DNA from: Mesocentrotus franciscanus
Lineage: Eukaryota; Echinodermata; Echinoidea; Camarodonta; Strongylocentrotidae
Direction: 5' to 3'
Assembly (NCBI GenBank): GCA_037976565.1
Contig: CP137668.1
Location: 21,738,251-21,802,250 of the forward strand
DNA: 64,000 bases
The translations under genes and the position numbers were made by a program. Of this stretch, positions 36,964 through 47,810 are shown piece by piece. The first letter of the stretch is position 1. Each line of letters begins with the position of its first letter. The notes under the pieces were generated by a model. It was not told where the DNA came from and did not search any database. It worked only from the letters and a program-made list of their open reading frames with translations.

Positions 36964-36999
36964 GCGGCGGCGGACGCGGCGGCGGCGGCGGCGGCGGCG
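36964..36999. repeat. (CGG)n tract
   Basis: GCGGCGGCGG repeated with one GAC interruption, near the 5' end of Helitron-like copy 2. Copy 1 has only GCCGCCGCG here. Confidence 0.92.
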
Positions 37000-37800
37000 T
37001 AACGCTGCTGAATCCAAAGTACCCCACCGGCATACTGCCGGGGGATACAATTACAACCCTCAATTTAGAATTAAATAAATTATCATCTTGGTTAAAATCC
37101 AATAAATTCTCTTTAAATATTATTAAGACTAATCATATTTATTTCAGAATCATACACTCTAAACATGTACTTCATTATAATATTTTGTATGAATGACATG
37201 CCCATAATTGAAAAAGAGGTTAACAAAAATCTTAGGTAAAATGATTGATTCTAATCTAACTTAATAACATTTGCATGTTAGTCTCGAGATGCATAGATAT
37301 TCTATATAAATTACAATATTATCTTTCGCAAAAATCGCTACTTATGCTTTACAATTCTCTCATTTTGTCATACATATCTTATTGTAACATAATGTGGGAT
37401 TATAGTAATAAGATGAGAATTACGTTAATATATCGTCTCCAAAAGAAAGCACTCCGTGCTTGTACACATTCACATTATATAGCCCATACTGATCCAATAT
37501 TTTATGAACTAAATACATACAAAATTGATGATATTCACATTTTTCAAACTGCAATAGCATATCATAATATGATTGTGTACAATAGTAATATAAATTCTTA
37601 TCCTACACGACACTCATCCGACTTTAATTTAACAAACCCCCAACATCATTATGGCCTATAAATCGATAAGAGACCATGGTCCAGACATTTGGAATGCTTT
37701 ACCTGACAATATTAATCACTCTCTGCATCTCTTTATTCATTCAAAGCCTCGATGAAAAAATATGTAATATCGAAATATTCATAAACATTATAGGGTCTTA

Positions 37801-39847
37801 ACAACTTTAATTGTTTGTTTATATAAATTTATTTAAGATGACCAGTTCATGAACAAAACGAATCAAACACTTACTTAACTGCACACATCCACATGCACAC
37901 ACTTGCAATTTTCTCCTTCTTCTATTTTTCATCTTTCATTTCTTTCTTCCCATTTTTTATTTAGATACTTTCTGAAAAAATCTTTACACGTGACGCTTTA
38001 TTCTCCTACATACTCCTATAACAGCGGCATGTGCCAATGTCAAATGTCACATTTTATGTAAATAGAATTATATCATCTACTATAATTGTTAATTGAATAA
38101 TTTGTATTTGATATTTCAATAAATGCATTAACATCTGGTTAAAATCTTTATGTTTGGTGTAAAACGTCAAAATTAATACTTCTGACATGACAAGTGAACA
38201 CTATACCAGTTGTCGTTTTTAATGGCAAAATCTTAGAGTGTTATGAAGTCCAGTATTAAAAGGGGCATTCAAATTTGCTTGGGCTGGGGTAGCAGAAGTG
38301 ACATTTGCCTGGATATTGGAAGTCCCACATTATCCGAGGTCTGGGATCGATATTGCTACTTTCATTATGTATTCAAACTGTTCGATGAGAAATCTATCTA
38401 GTGTTAAACCTAGACTACAGGCACAGACACTAATTTGACACTTTACCACAATTCCTAAAGCTTTATCGAGAGCTTAGCTCAGTTAGAGTCTGGCCGTAGG
38501 TCCATGATGAGAGGGTTGTCTTTTTTCACCAATATACATGCTCCCACAGTGCCCTAAGAAAATCATTGTATTGAAACCAATAATATACTAGCCGAGTGCC
38601 CGTGGGGGGAGGTGGGTGGAGGCGTAAAATTGCTTGGAAAACATCTCTCGCAATGCAACCTGTGATTTCACGGATGGAGGTTGCAAGGTGGGCTACCTGA
38701 AGTACTGTATGGGGTCTGAACGAATAGCTGCCGTGCAATCGACTAGCACGTTCACCCAAATCTCCCAATCACGTTCATGAATGTCGACGGCGATGACGGG
38801 CTCGGCGGGTCACGTTGAATAAGGGAGACACCCTCGACATTTTTTTGGACTTTGATATGTAGATACGTGTGTATAAATGGGAACGCACTTAGGAAAAAAA
38901 AAACACTTTCAAAGCATTAGGTGTGAACATGATTTTCTAAGAAGTAATTCTTTCCAAAAATAATCGTTCCTGGTTTGCAAGATAACAAGAGATATGAGAA
39001 ATAATCATCTATGTTAGGCGTTGTCGTTTAACTTGCCTGCCTTCTTTCACCAGTGGATATTTATATTGTTTCCCGAATTCCCGCTATCAATCATCCAACT
39101 ACATGTAAGTCGACCATTTTGCGACACTCTCCCAAACGTGGTTATTTCCCTGCAAATTTGTTTATTGTCCTTGTTCCTATGACTCAAAATACTTATTATA
39201 GGCACTGCGTGGCGTGGGTGTATGCTTCCCTCTACTCAGGAAGATTCCTGCTCTACCCACATGCTCTACCCCTTGTCCTAGCCCTCCACAAACACCCTCC
39301 CCATCAATGACAAAGAACCTCTTCATGACACAGCATCTGTTTTTAATATTCATAGTTACCATAAAACGTAGTAGTCGATCATTACCATTTCATTGAATTC
39401 AATAACATTTTCAAAAATAAAGTTATATTCAATATTTCAACAATCGTGCTGATAACAATGATACTCAGGGCAATGCACGGTCATGCGCCAGGTGCAAAAT
39501 ATCGATCACAAAAGAGTTCTTTTATGTAGTACACTGGTGCATGATACAGCTGTCGTTAGATAAACAACATCAGTTATTACGTTTTATCTAGAAAAAAGAT
39601 AAGAATGTTTATTCTCAAGAGGTGTGCATTGTAATTGATGGCACTTATGGCCCGGAATCTACCCAAATAGGCTTTTGTTAAAAATCGTGTTTCGCTTAGG
39701 AGTTGAGTCTGAGTAAGCGGAAGGCCAATGTCAAATATCATGCTCGGTTTTTGAGTTCCCTGCCAATACCACACGAACTAAGCACACATTATTTAATCGA
39801 AAGATTTTTATCATAATACACATTATTTCAGAGGTGTTTTTAAATAT
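37801..39847. other. LINE 3' region and AT-rich sequence, no gene seen
   Basis: The first ~330 bases are probable LINE 3' untranslated sequence. A tRNA A-box-like phrase (TTAGCTCAGTTAGAG, 38473) has no B-box partner. The minus frame at 38526-38768 has no recognised domain. Confidence 0.4.
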
Positions 39848-41536
39848 TTGTAGCGGTCACCCCTAATTCAGAGGGGGTGTTCAAAAAGGCCGCCCTTTTG
39901 ATGAAAAATAGTATTTTGTCAATAATATTTAAAGAAAAACTTGAACTACCATGGGTTTGGTGTCATATGAAAGAAAATTAAATTGTCTACATTTTGGTAC
40001 CAATTTTAACAGAATATCTCGTGCAAAGGAGAGGATGTTTTTTAAGTGAAAAGATATAACAACCTAATGTTATTGACTTAATTTCCACACAAACGACATT
40101 TTTGCCAATATGTGTAAAGCTGTATGCACAATTATGTGCACTAGTTAACTTTTTAGTAAAATCTCTAAACACCATGTGTTTGGTGTCATATAATGGATAA
40201 TAAAAATATATCAAGTTGATATCAATTTCATTCAGGTATATAGTGTGTAAAATATAATTTTTAAGCTGAAAATGAGATTTCTGTGGATATTTCCCCCCTA
40301 ATTTTTGCCAGTATCTTGGTATAATTATTAACTAGACGATATCGGTTATTTAGTAAAACAAACAGTTCAAAGGATGAGGATTACTGAGTGCAATTGATAA
40401 GTACTTATATAATCTGTGATGTTTCAGAAAATGTTGGCATGGGCAGTTGCTCCTCCCCCTCCCTCCCACACACACACACTGTCAACTATTCTTTGACACT
40501 TCCCTCCATCTTACTGCTTTGTGAAATCTTGCCATGGTAAAAACAAACATTTCAACATAATCAAAGAAAGATAACTACAAAGCAGTAAGATGGAGGGAAG
40601 TGTCAAAGAATAGTTGACAGTGTGTGTGTGTGGGAGGGAGGGGGAGGAGCAACTGCCCATGCCAACATTTTCTGAAACATCACAGATTATATAAGTACTT
40701 ATCAATTGCACTCAGTACTCCTCATCCTCCCTCCCACACACACACACACACACTGTCAACTATTCTTTGACACTTCCCTCCATCTTACTGCTTTGTGAAA
40801 TCTTGCCATGGTAAAGACAAACATTTCAACATAATCAAAAAAAGATAACTACAAAAAAAATCCTGCTTCTTTCTAACTGGGAATATATAGATAGCCCACA
40901 AGACAACCAATATAGGTCTCTTAAACCTTCAGAATAATTGTCAGAATGCCCACGAGACTGACACGCCGGTATTGTGATTTGTCAGAAGACCATGCAGAAT
41001 ACCAGAGCGTTTTATGTGGTGTCAATTCTTTTCACGTGGATATCAAATCTGAGCCAATATTGTGTTTTTTTTTTCCATTAATGAAGTAAAAACATATAGA
41101 GACGAATAGCATTTCACATATCAAAATTGCTCCTGACGATTGATCTCTTTGGCTTTCAGCCTTTAAAAATGTATTATTTTTAGTTGCGTTAATATAGCTG
41201 ATATATTTCTTCTTTCAAATTAAAATAAATTTATTCGCTAAGTTAGAAGAAATTTGTTTTTATCTTGCAACCATCAGATCAAATTCAAATTCTAAAAAAA
41301 TCACCCCCAAAAAAAAAAAAAAAAAAAAAATGTTTTTTACTTAAAATTTCCCAATGTTAAATTTTCCCATTTCTGTTGAAATTGATATCAAAATGTAGGA
41401 AATTCAATTTTCTTTTATATGGCACCAAACCCATGGTAGTACAAGATTTAAACAAAAATTATTGACAAAATACTATTTTTCGTCAAAAGGACCGCTTTTT
41501 TGGACGCCCCCTCTGATTTAGGGGTGACCGCTACAA
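39848..41536. mobile_element. Non-autonomous DNA element with ~165-bp terminal inverted repeats
   Basis: Both ends begin TTGTAGCGGTCACCCCTAA and remain similar inward for about 165 bases, including ACTACCATGGGTTTGGTG. A third, weaker copy of the inner part lies at about 40140-40240. No transposase ORF. The target duplication is not resolved because both flanks are A/T runs. It contains the palindrome at 40372-40855. Confidence 0.75.
40372..40855. repeat. Near-perfect palindrome (151-bp arms) plus a third partial copy
   Basis: Arms 40372-40522 and 40577-40727 are inverted and almost identical (about two differences) around a 54-base spacer. Directly after, about 40725-40855 repeats part of the left arm and the spacer in direct orientation. 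Each contains a (CA)n tract and CAGTAAGATGGAGGG or its complement. Confidence 0.93.
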
Positions 41537-42819
41537 ATTTAAAAAAAAACATCCTTTTTAAATATTGTATATTATGATAAAATCTTTCGATTAAACAAGG
41601 TGTGCATAGTTTGTGTGGTATCGGCAGGCAGAACCCCCTTTCCTGAATTTGGCCCTCCGCTTAGAGATCTAAAATTTTGTTTGTTAATTTAAACGTGATT
41701 TTAGACGCAGGGTTAGGTGTCTGAATGTATAAATATAGAATAATAAGTACCATAGTTGTTTTGGTAGTACAAGGTTTAACCATCTGATTCCATGTACTTT
41801 GAGTCAACTCGGTTTGTCACTGACATAGATTTGACAAATGTTGAAATTAGAAGGACTCTGATATACAAGTAATGAATCGTAATGACCTGCTTTGTATTCA
41901 TTGTGAAGTGTATCAATGAAGGTGTTAACAGATGATAAAAGATGGTTGCCCTGTTTATTGTTCAATGTCATAGACGAACAAGATCCTAATACATTGCAGA
42001 TCCAGATTCCGTACGCATATGTAATTTTTGTATTCGTTATAAACTCACCCTTTTACGCATTCAATACGAACCAGGAGAAAAAACAAGAAAGAAAGGAAAA
42101 GAAACGAAACCTCGTTGTGCCAGATGTTTGATAAGCAGTGAAAACGTTAGGGTTCCATGCGGATGTGTACTCCAAAAAACGTCATTTTGGAGCAAAATAT
42201 TTTAACGTAGTTTCGGATGCGGGATAGGGTAATGCACTCATCATGAAGAAAAGGGTGATTAAAGTCCATTGTAAGAGTAAAGAAACACTCTATTTTGTAA
42301 TGAAATTGTACCCGTAATCGTTATTTAGAGCAGTTTTGTAATTTCTATATAAGGAGCAAAGCAGAGAGTAAGATGACCTTTTTCATACAAATTTAAGTAA
42401 GGGGCAGCTTTTATTGCCATTGAATAATAAAAAATGGAAGGGGCACAAAAGGTAGATAAAAGGAAAAGGAGAAAGGAAAAAAAAGAGAAAATGAAACAAA
42501 AGAAACGGGGGGATGAAGGAGAGGAGAGAGGGGGGGGGTTGTTGGGTGGAGTCATCTCGTCGAGGGAGCAAGAACGATACGCATAAATATGTTGCTGTGT
42601 CGGGTCAGCTGTGTCGGTATTCTCGCTCGATCCTCGTGTAATATATCAACGCAGAAGTTTGAACTCGGTGAGATGTATAATGTCGGTCGGCCGGCGAACT
42701 GTGACTTTTTATCCGCTGTGACGATTTCGAGAGAGACTACAATTATGAAACTTGTATTTTCTCGAAACTTCACCAGCAATCACTAAAAATCATTGTCAAA
42801 TTGCCATTGTCAACCTATA
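41537..42819. other. No gene seen
   Basis: AT-rich, with a purine-rich tract at about 42466-42540 (GGAAAAGGAGAAAGG, then GAGGAGAGAGGG). The frames here are compositional. Confidence 0.4.
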
Positions 42820-43069
42820 ACGCCTAAAAAGCAAAGATGTGTATTGCCCTTTGCGACCGACCCCAAAATCTTGAAATCTACGGTCGGCTCTTTAATTTTT
42901 TTTTTTTTTTAACTGTTTTTTAGAAAAAATATGTATTAAAGCACTAAAAACTGAGAAATATCAGCCCAAAGAGGGAGAAAAAAAAGGAAAAAAAAAGAGA
43001 AAAATTCCGACCGACCGACCTATGTTTTGGCACCTAATGGGCAATACAACATCTTTTTTTTAAGGCCTA
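42820..43069. mobile_element. Short MITE
   Basis: The ends are inverted relatives: AAAGATGTGTATTGCCC on the left, and on the right, read in reverse, AAGATGTTGTATTGCCC, with a GCCT(T)AAAAA extension outside. The interior has CGACCGACC and CCGACCGACC, also inverted. Exact ends are approximate. Confidence 0.6.
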
Positions 43070-43240
43070 TTATCAGCAAAAGAAAAAAAGGGGTTAAAAA
43101 ATCCCCACAGAGCTTTTACTTTGAGACACCTGTGTACAAGGCGCAGCGCTCTTTCCAATTACGCCACAACGATTAGTTGCAACATTTTCTTTTGTATAGC
43201 TACGATGTTGACTAGTCTTGACGAAATAAACCGTATATTT

Positions 43241-43468
43241 CAGTGGCGGATCCAGGAGGGGGCACACGGAGCACGTGCCCCCGCCCCCCAAAAAAATTAA
43301 TGCTCACTACCCCCCACCCCACTGAGCGAATTTTCGGCCGGCGCGATATTTAAATTTTCGGGAGCAAAAAATAAAAATAAATTAGTGCTCACTACCCCCA
43401 CTGAGCGAATTTTCGGCCGGCGCGAAAATTGTGCCCTCCCCCTCTAAGAAATCCTGGATCCGCGCCTG
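43241..43468. mobile_element. hAT-type MITE
   Basis: The left end is CAGTGGCGGATCCAGGA and the right end, read in reverse, CAGGCGCGGATCCAGGA. CGTATATTT flanks both sides (43232-43240 and 43469-43477), i.e. an 8-bp duplication plus one base of match. An internal duplication repeats AATTTTCGGCCGGCGCGA (43329 and 43408). Confidence 0.83.
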
Positions 43469-44559
43469 CGTATATTTATGAGCTCAAGGAAAATGCCCAT
43501 GTGCCGATGCGCATGTATAGATACAGTGTAGTTCGTAGGAAAATTAGCCCCCCCCCGGCCCCGGGTTTATAAGTTTTAATTTGTTGACATATTTGTCGGT
43601 AATTGGTGGCTATTTTTGTCGGTAATCGGTGGCCTCTAAACCCCCCACTGAAAAAGGTCTAGCGACGCCCCTGCCCGTGTAGCACAAAATGGGAGTTGGT
43701 TCCATAATGCGGCACTGTCATGAGAAAAAGAAAGTTCACCCAGGAAGATGAGATGTTCTCATCTTCCTGGTTCACCCATGGTTCTTGTGCAAGGTAGTAC
43801 AAGTCCCAAATTGTTCGCACTATGGGGTTTTATGATTTTGGAGTCACTGAGATCTTTTTAAACAATTTAGAAAGGTTTGATGGGCCAAAATTACGTAGTA
43901 CATGGTGCTCCATTTTCCATTTGTGGAATGTCCACCATTGTTCTACTCATACCCAAATGTAGTCGGTTAAAGGCCTTAACTGTGGGACTGAGTTAGTTGA
44001 TTAACCAAGATAATAATCCTAGCCTACCTTTACAGGTACTATGTCCCATTTGCAGGCCCAACAAATGAAAAGGTTAAATTCCAACGGCATTTGAAAGACA
44101 ATACTAATTTAGAACTTCCCTCAAAACAAAAGGGTCTGAAAATGGCTTTTAGTGGGAAAATAACGACTATTAGTTGTCGAATCGACTTAAGTGATTGCAA
44201 TCACCTAAGTAATAGTCTGATTTTCAGACCATTGTACCGAATGGTCGTACGTTTTGTGCTGCGCAAAGATTCAATCAGTTTAATTTTGGCCATTACAAGA
44301 AGTGGGTTATTGATGTAGACAAATGCTCATGTACCTTTACAGCTCATTTTATGTATGTTAAAGAAAAAAGATGTCAGTCACTCAATAGTGTCTGACAGTG
44401 AAGTCTAGAAGTAAACGGGTTTCCTTGCATAATTTGAATACTAGGACACTGCTAATGTTTAAATTTCACAGATAGGATATACATGACATATTCATAATTC
44501 CTGCAAAGTTCTACAGAATTTGATGTTGGCTGCAAAAGGGACATAGTATCTTTAACGTT
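43469..44559. other. No gene; isolated hAT-type end
   Basis: At 43655-43675 GCGACGCCCCTGCC looks like the right end of another hAT family without a visible left partner. Otherwise unremarkable. Confidence 0.35.
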
Positions 44560-44945
44560 GATTTATTAGTATACCTTTAATATTGACTAAGCAATGGAGC
44601 GATTCAAACAGAGTCATTATCAATGAATTTGCAAGTTCATTGTAGCTTCATACTGTCAAGAGGTAAATAAATCTTTTAGCACGACTGAGAAGTGCAATTT
44701 TTGATGCAATCTTCTTGCTTGTATTTCTTACGTGTTTATTCCAACTTAAAGTTCGGTCTAACCAAACATCCAAGTATTTGTAGGCACCCACTAAGGAAAG
44801 TTGGTGATCGTTTCAGAATAATTGAATAGGTTGGGAAAGAGTTGCCAATTTTTTTGAGGATCCAGAAAGCATAAACTGTGATTTACTTTAACTCTATCCA
44901 TAAAGATTCTATTCCACAAATTTCAAGATCGAATCTTCGAGTATA

Positions 44946-45068
44946 CAGTAGAGCTCGCGGGCAAGTACCCATCGCGCCCGCGGGCATTTGCTATAGTTTG
45001 CACGGGTGCCTATGTAAAAATGCGCCCGCGGGTAAAAGCGCATGGGTACTTGCCCGCGAGCTGTACTG
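44946..45068. mobile_element. Tc1/mariner-type MITE (123 bp)
   Basis: The termini are 27-base inverted repeats beginning CAGTA, with the shared core AGCTCGCGGGCAAGTACC. It is flanked by TA on the left (44944-44945) and TG on the right, likely a TA duplication with one change. The paralogous copy at 46560-46870 lacks it and serves as the empty site. Confidence 0.8.
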
Positions 45069-45389
45069 TGCATCCGGTGGTCTGCAAGACACCCACACCA
45101 CCTCCCCTACGGTATCTATCAAATCTTTCCAGCTTGTATCCATATATACATAATTCTGACTTCTCTAGAAGTATTTCGTGATTTATGGAATGAAACCATT
45201 TCCGAAAACCGAGAAAAATCATACTTATTAGGCACTGAAACTTCATCCGTTTTCCTGTGGATGTCATCAGAGAAATAAGGAAACACCGTATTAGTACCAG
45301 GTTCCCTACGGAATCCAGATTGCTGTGGTACAAGCATATTATGTTCTACGAAGTAAGATTGCCACTGATCGTGTACAGTCCATACCATA

Positions 45390-45465
45390 ATAGTATATCT
45401 GTAAAGCGCTTAGAGACATTGTATTAAGCGCTATATAAACGCGGAATATTATTATTTCATTATCA
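45390..45465 (+). repeat. SINE/LINE-type 3' tail fragment
   Basis: TGTAAAGCGCTTAGAGAC, then AAGCGCTATATAAACGCGG, then AATATTATTATT. From memory this type of 3' end is shared by many L2-mobilised SINEs in marine animals. It interrupts the LINE reverse transcriptase relic. Confidence 0.5.
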
Positions 45466-46634
45466 AAGGCATAACATAGATGGGTTTGTAATTACTCTTT
45501 AAACGCTGGAGTGTCCAATCATTTTGTATTTCCCGATTCTAAAACTAAGTTGAAGAAATGAGTAAAATGTTGACAGATGACGGGTGCTGCAGTTTTCAAT
45601 AACTTGGCACTTATCGTGTCAACCCCTGTGGATTTAGGAGTATGTGACTTCTTAGTTCATTCAGTACAGTATCCTCACTTATTTCTTCCATAATAAATAC
45701 GTGCGTATTCCATTCGTTTCTTGTTGAATAATCCAATGTCGGTTTGCAGTTTTTCAAGTCAGTACTAACAATTGAACCGATTGACACAAAACAATTATTC
45801 CTTTCATTTACAATTTTTGTTAAATCGTTTTCAATAACACCATTAATGTTACGACCATTCACATACTGCGAAGATGAATTGTCATTACGAATCAATGCTG
45901 TTAATTCTTTCCATAATACCCGTTGATTTTTCCGATTTTCAAAAACACTTGTATGATAAAACCGTCTCTAAGTGATTAAACCAGATTTTCAATGGGTTTT
46001 CTGATACCCTTTACTTGGTGAGTGACAAGAGAGGCATATTTGACACATCTTCAAAAACTGACGCTTCCAGACCACGCAACTTTAATATCATTCATGTCTA
46101 AACATCAAGTGGACCAGTCACGTTCTTCAAGTTCCCTTTACAAATGTGTTTCATTGAACGTTTGTATGATCTATATAGGTATTCATTCTGGGAGGGACTT
46201 TGGGTCTGCATAACTTCTGAATAGTGTACACAAGGTTATGGTCACCCAGACCAAGGAAAATAACATTAATTTGACATAGATTCTTAGGAGCAGTTGTCAG
46301 AACTATATCAATCAGAGTACTACTTGTCACGGTAACTCGATTGGGTATCTTATCATTTGTTACATGCTATTCTGTCTACAAAGTTTGGTAATGAACCTAT
46401 ATCCCTCTACAAAACATATCGTAATTAAATTCACCAAACACAATAACCTCTTTGTTTGATTCAGATACTTTAGCTATTGACCTTTTAACAGCATTTTGAT
46501 ATTCGATGTTTAACCTGGGTGGACGGTATTATGTTGCAATTAAAATAGGTTTCGTATATGGAAACTTTAACTCTATCCATAAAGATTCTATTCCACAAAT
46601 TTCAAGATCGAATCTTCGAGTATACATCCGGTGG

Positions 46635-46783
46635 CAGTGGCGGATCCAGGGGTGCCAATTTTTTTTTTTGCTCACTACCTACCCCCACTTAGCGAAAAAT
46701 CGACCGGCACGATTTTCAAATTTTCGCACGAAGTGGGCCCCTTTTTAGGCCCCCTCCCTTGCCGCCGGCTGGATCCGCCCCTG
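46635..46783. mobile_element. hAT-type MITE (149 bp)
   Basis: The left end is CAGTGGCGGATCCAG and the right end in reverse CAGGGGCGGATCCAG. It is flanked by a perfect 8-bp duplication, TCCGGTGG (46627-46634 and 46784-46791). The paralogous site at 45073-45080 carries TCCGGTGG only once. Confidence 0.9.
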
Positions 46784-47129
46784 TCCGGTGGTCTGCCACA
46801 TACACACCCACACCACCTCCCCTACGGTTTCTATCAAATCTTTCCAGCTTGTATCCATTTATAATTCTGAGTCATGAACAGTATCATCTAGATGTGATTC
46901 AAGTATGGTAAAAAATATCAATAAGGCCATTCTCTAACCATTCATTTAAGTCACTTATTTTAGGTATTAGACTGCATTTGTTTAGGGGGGATGTTTTAAG
47001 TATGTTTTTTATCCATTAGTAACAAATTATTTTGTACATCAATCGGAGTTATTTCATCAGGAGATTTCAATCGAGTAATTTTCTTCTTGCCACGGCGAGT
47101 TATCTTTGTTTGACCAATGCCAAGGTCAG

Positions 47130-47513
47130 TTATGTTTTTTCCAAACTTCTCAGGATAACCGCTGGTACAAGGAAACATTGTATGGGGTTCAATTTGTAGA
47201 GAAAAGTAGAGTCGTATTGAATACGGTTTATAACTTTAGTGGCTGGTTGTTTAGCATTGTATGGTTCTCCAACTTGATCGTCATTATTAATTGAAAATGG
47301 TCCTGGGTTGGAATTTACAACACCTGACTGCAAGACTAGTTTGAAGGTTGCAACAGTCTTAGAATAATATCGTATTCTCGTAGAGCCGTATTTACAAGAA
47401 TGAATGCACCTGAAACTAGTTTCATGATAGAACATAGCTTGTTCATAAGGTTGAACAGATCTGATGAGTAGAAGCAGGAACATAAGAATGTTGAAAGTTC
47501 TTACCAACTGCAT
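47130..47513 (-). pseudogene. LINE N-terminal leader with 2A-like sequence
   Basis: The first 72 codons start with a hydrophobic stretch (LMFLLLLI), then KLVLQSGVVNSNPGP, encoded at about 47342-47298. In 2A sequences the ending is DxExNPGP, and the ribosome skips the Gly-Pro bond. Here NPGP and the hydrophobic-Gly lead-in are present, but the Asp is Val and the Glu is Asn. Some sea urchin LINEs are known to carry 2A at this place, upstream of the endonuclease. The rest of the frame (FSINNDD...) would belong to the endonuclease protein. Activity is doubtful given the changed residues. Confidence 0.5.
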
Positions 47514-47779
47514 GATAAGAGGCAGAAGCAGTTATTTCTTGACAATAAGTTTTGCAAAGGAAGGATGAACTTACAGGTTGAGTTGGGTTGAGAATCCGGT
47601 GACAAGCCCAGTAGACAGGTTCAATTGTCCCCGAACAAAAGGCAGAAGAGCATTGCAGTTTACGGATGAACAAAGTAAGAAATCCTTTGTCAAGTCTATG
47701 CATGTAACAAAGTCCTATATACCCATGGTAACGATCAGTGCTCTTTCCAATACCAGATCTCGATGCAAAACCGTAGAAC

Positions 47780-47810
<31 letters not shown>

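Larger units (their letters stand above)
35258..37045 (-). mobile_element. Non-autonomous Helitron-like element, copy 2 (inverted)
   Basis: Read on the minus strand it starts TCCCCCGGCAGTATGCC after A and ends in the same hairpin, ATATTTCTAG, before T. Like copy 1 it holds about nine ~155-bp units and the inverted subterminal phrase. It is inserted inside the LINE reverse transcriptase between the FADD box and the thumb. This copy is longer near its 5' end because of an additional segment with a CGG tract. The two copies keep the same ends but differ in unit order and content. Confidence 0.77.
34969..37800 (+). mobile_element. LINE fragment interrupted by a Helitron-like insertion
   Basis: On the plus strand, reverse transcriptase motifs are readable with stops and shifts: SKEFDT near 34975, ETVLSWFEGYLRNRSQ, GEPQGSILG and FADDTNVYFSHKN ending at about 35250. 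The thumb region, LELNKLSSWLKSNKFSLN, resumes at about 37060, after the inserted element. The C-terminal part (37275-37661) includes LMLYNSLILSYISYCNIMW and LQKKALR. Downstream to about 38130 is a probable 3' untranslated region. The hAT element at 33550-34960 adjoins the 5' side. The clade is not assigned. Confidence 0.75.
44560..47513 (-). mobile_element. Decayed LINE with 2A-like motif and internal patch
   Basis: On the minus strand, an N-terminal frame (47513-47130) ends a leader with SGVVNSNPGP. A broken endonuclease follows (about 46870-46030, with RRGGGVGV and a FGEFNYDMF phrase), then the linker (45895-45611) and the first reverse transcriptase blocks (about 45388-45165, QQSGFRREPGTN). 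The catalytic palm is missing: a ~147-base copy of the endonuclease region sits at 45155-44886. The thumb, AYKYLDVWLDRTLSWNKHV, resumes at about 44870-44640. Three small elements have inserted since. It is an APE-type LINE, non-functional. Confidence 0.7.

Noticed and set aside
29644..37060. One giant transposon with 1.7-kb terminal inverted repeats
   Set aside because: Each arm has its own complete 5' and 3' ends, and the right arm interrupts a LINE that resumes beyond it, so these are two separate insertions.
38467..38520. tRNA-like TTAGCTCAGTTAGAG on the plus strand
   Set aside because: No B box and no acceptor-stem pairing seen.
43095..43175. tRNA-like phrase on the minus strand (TGGCGTAATTGGAAAGAGCG)
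   Set aside because: It resembles an A box of a tRNA-derived SINE, but there is no acceptable B box or cloverleaf.
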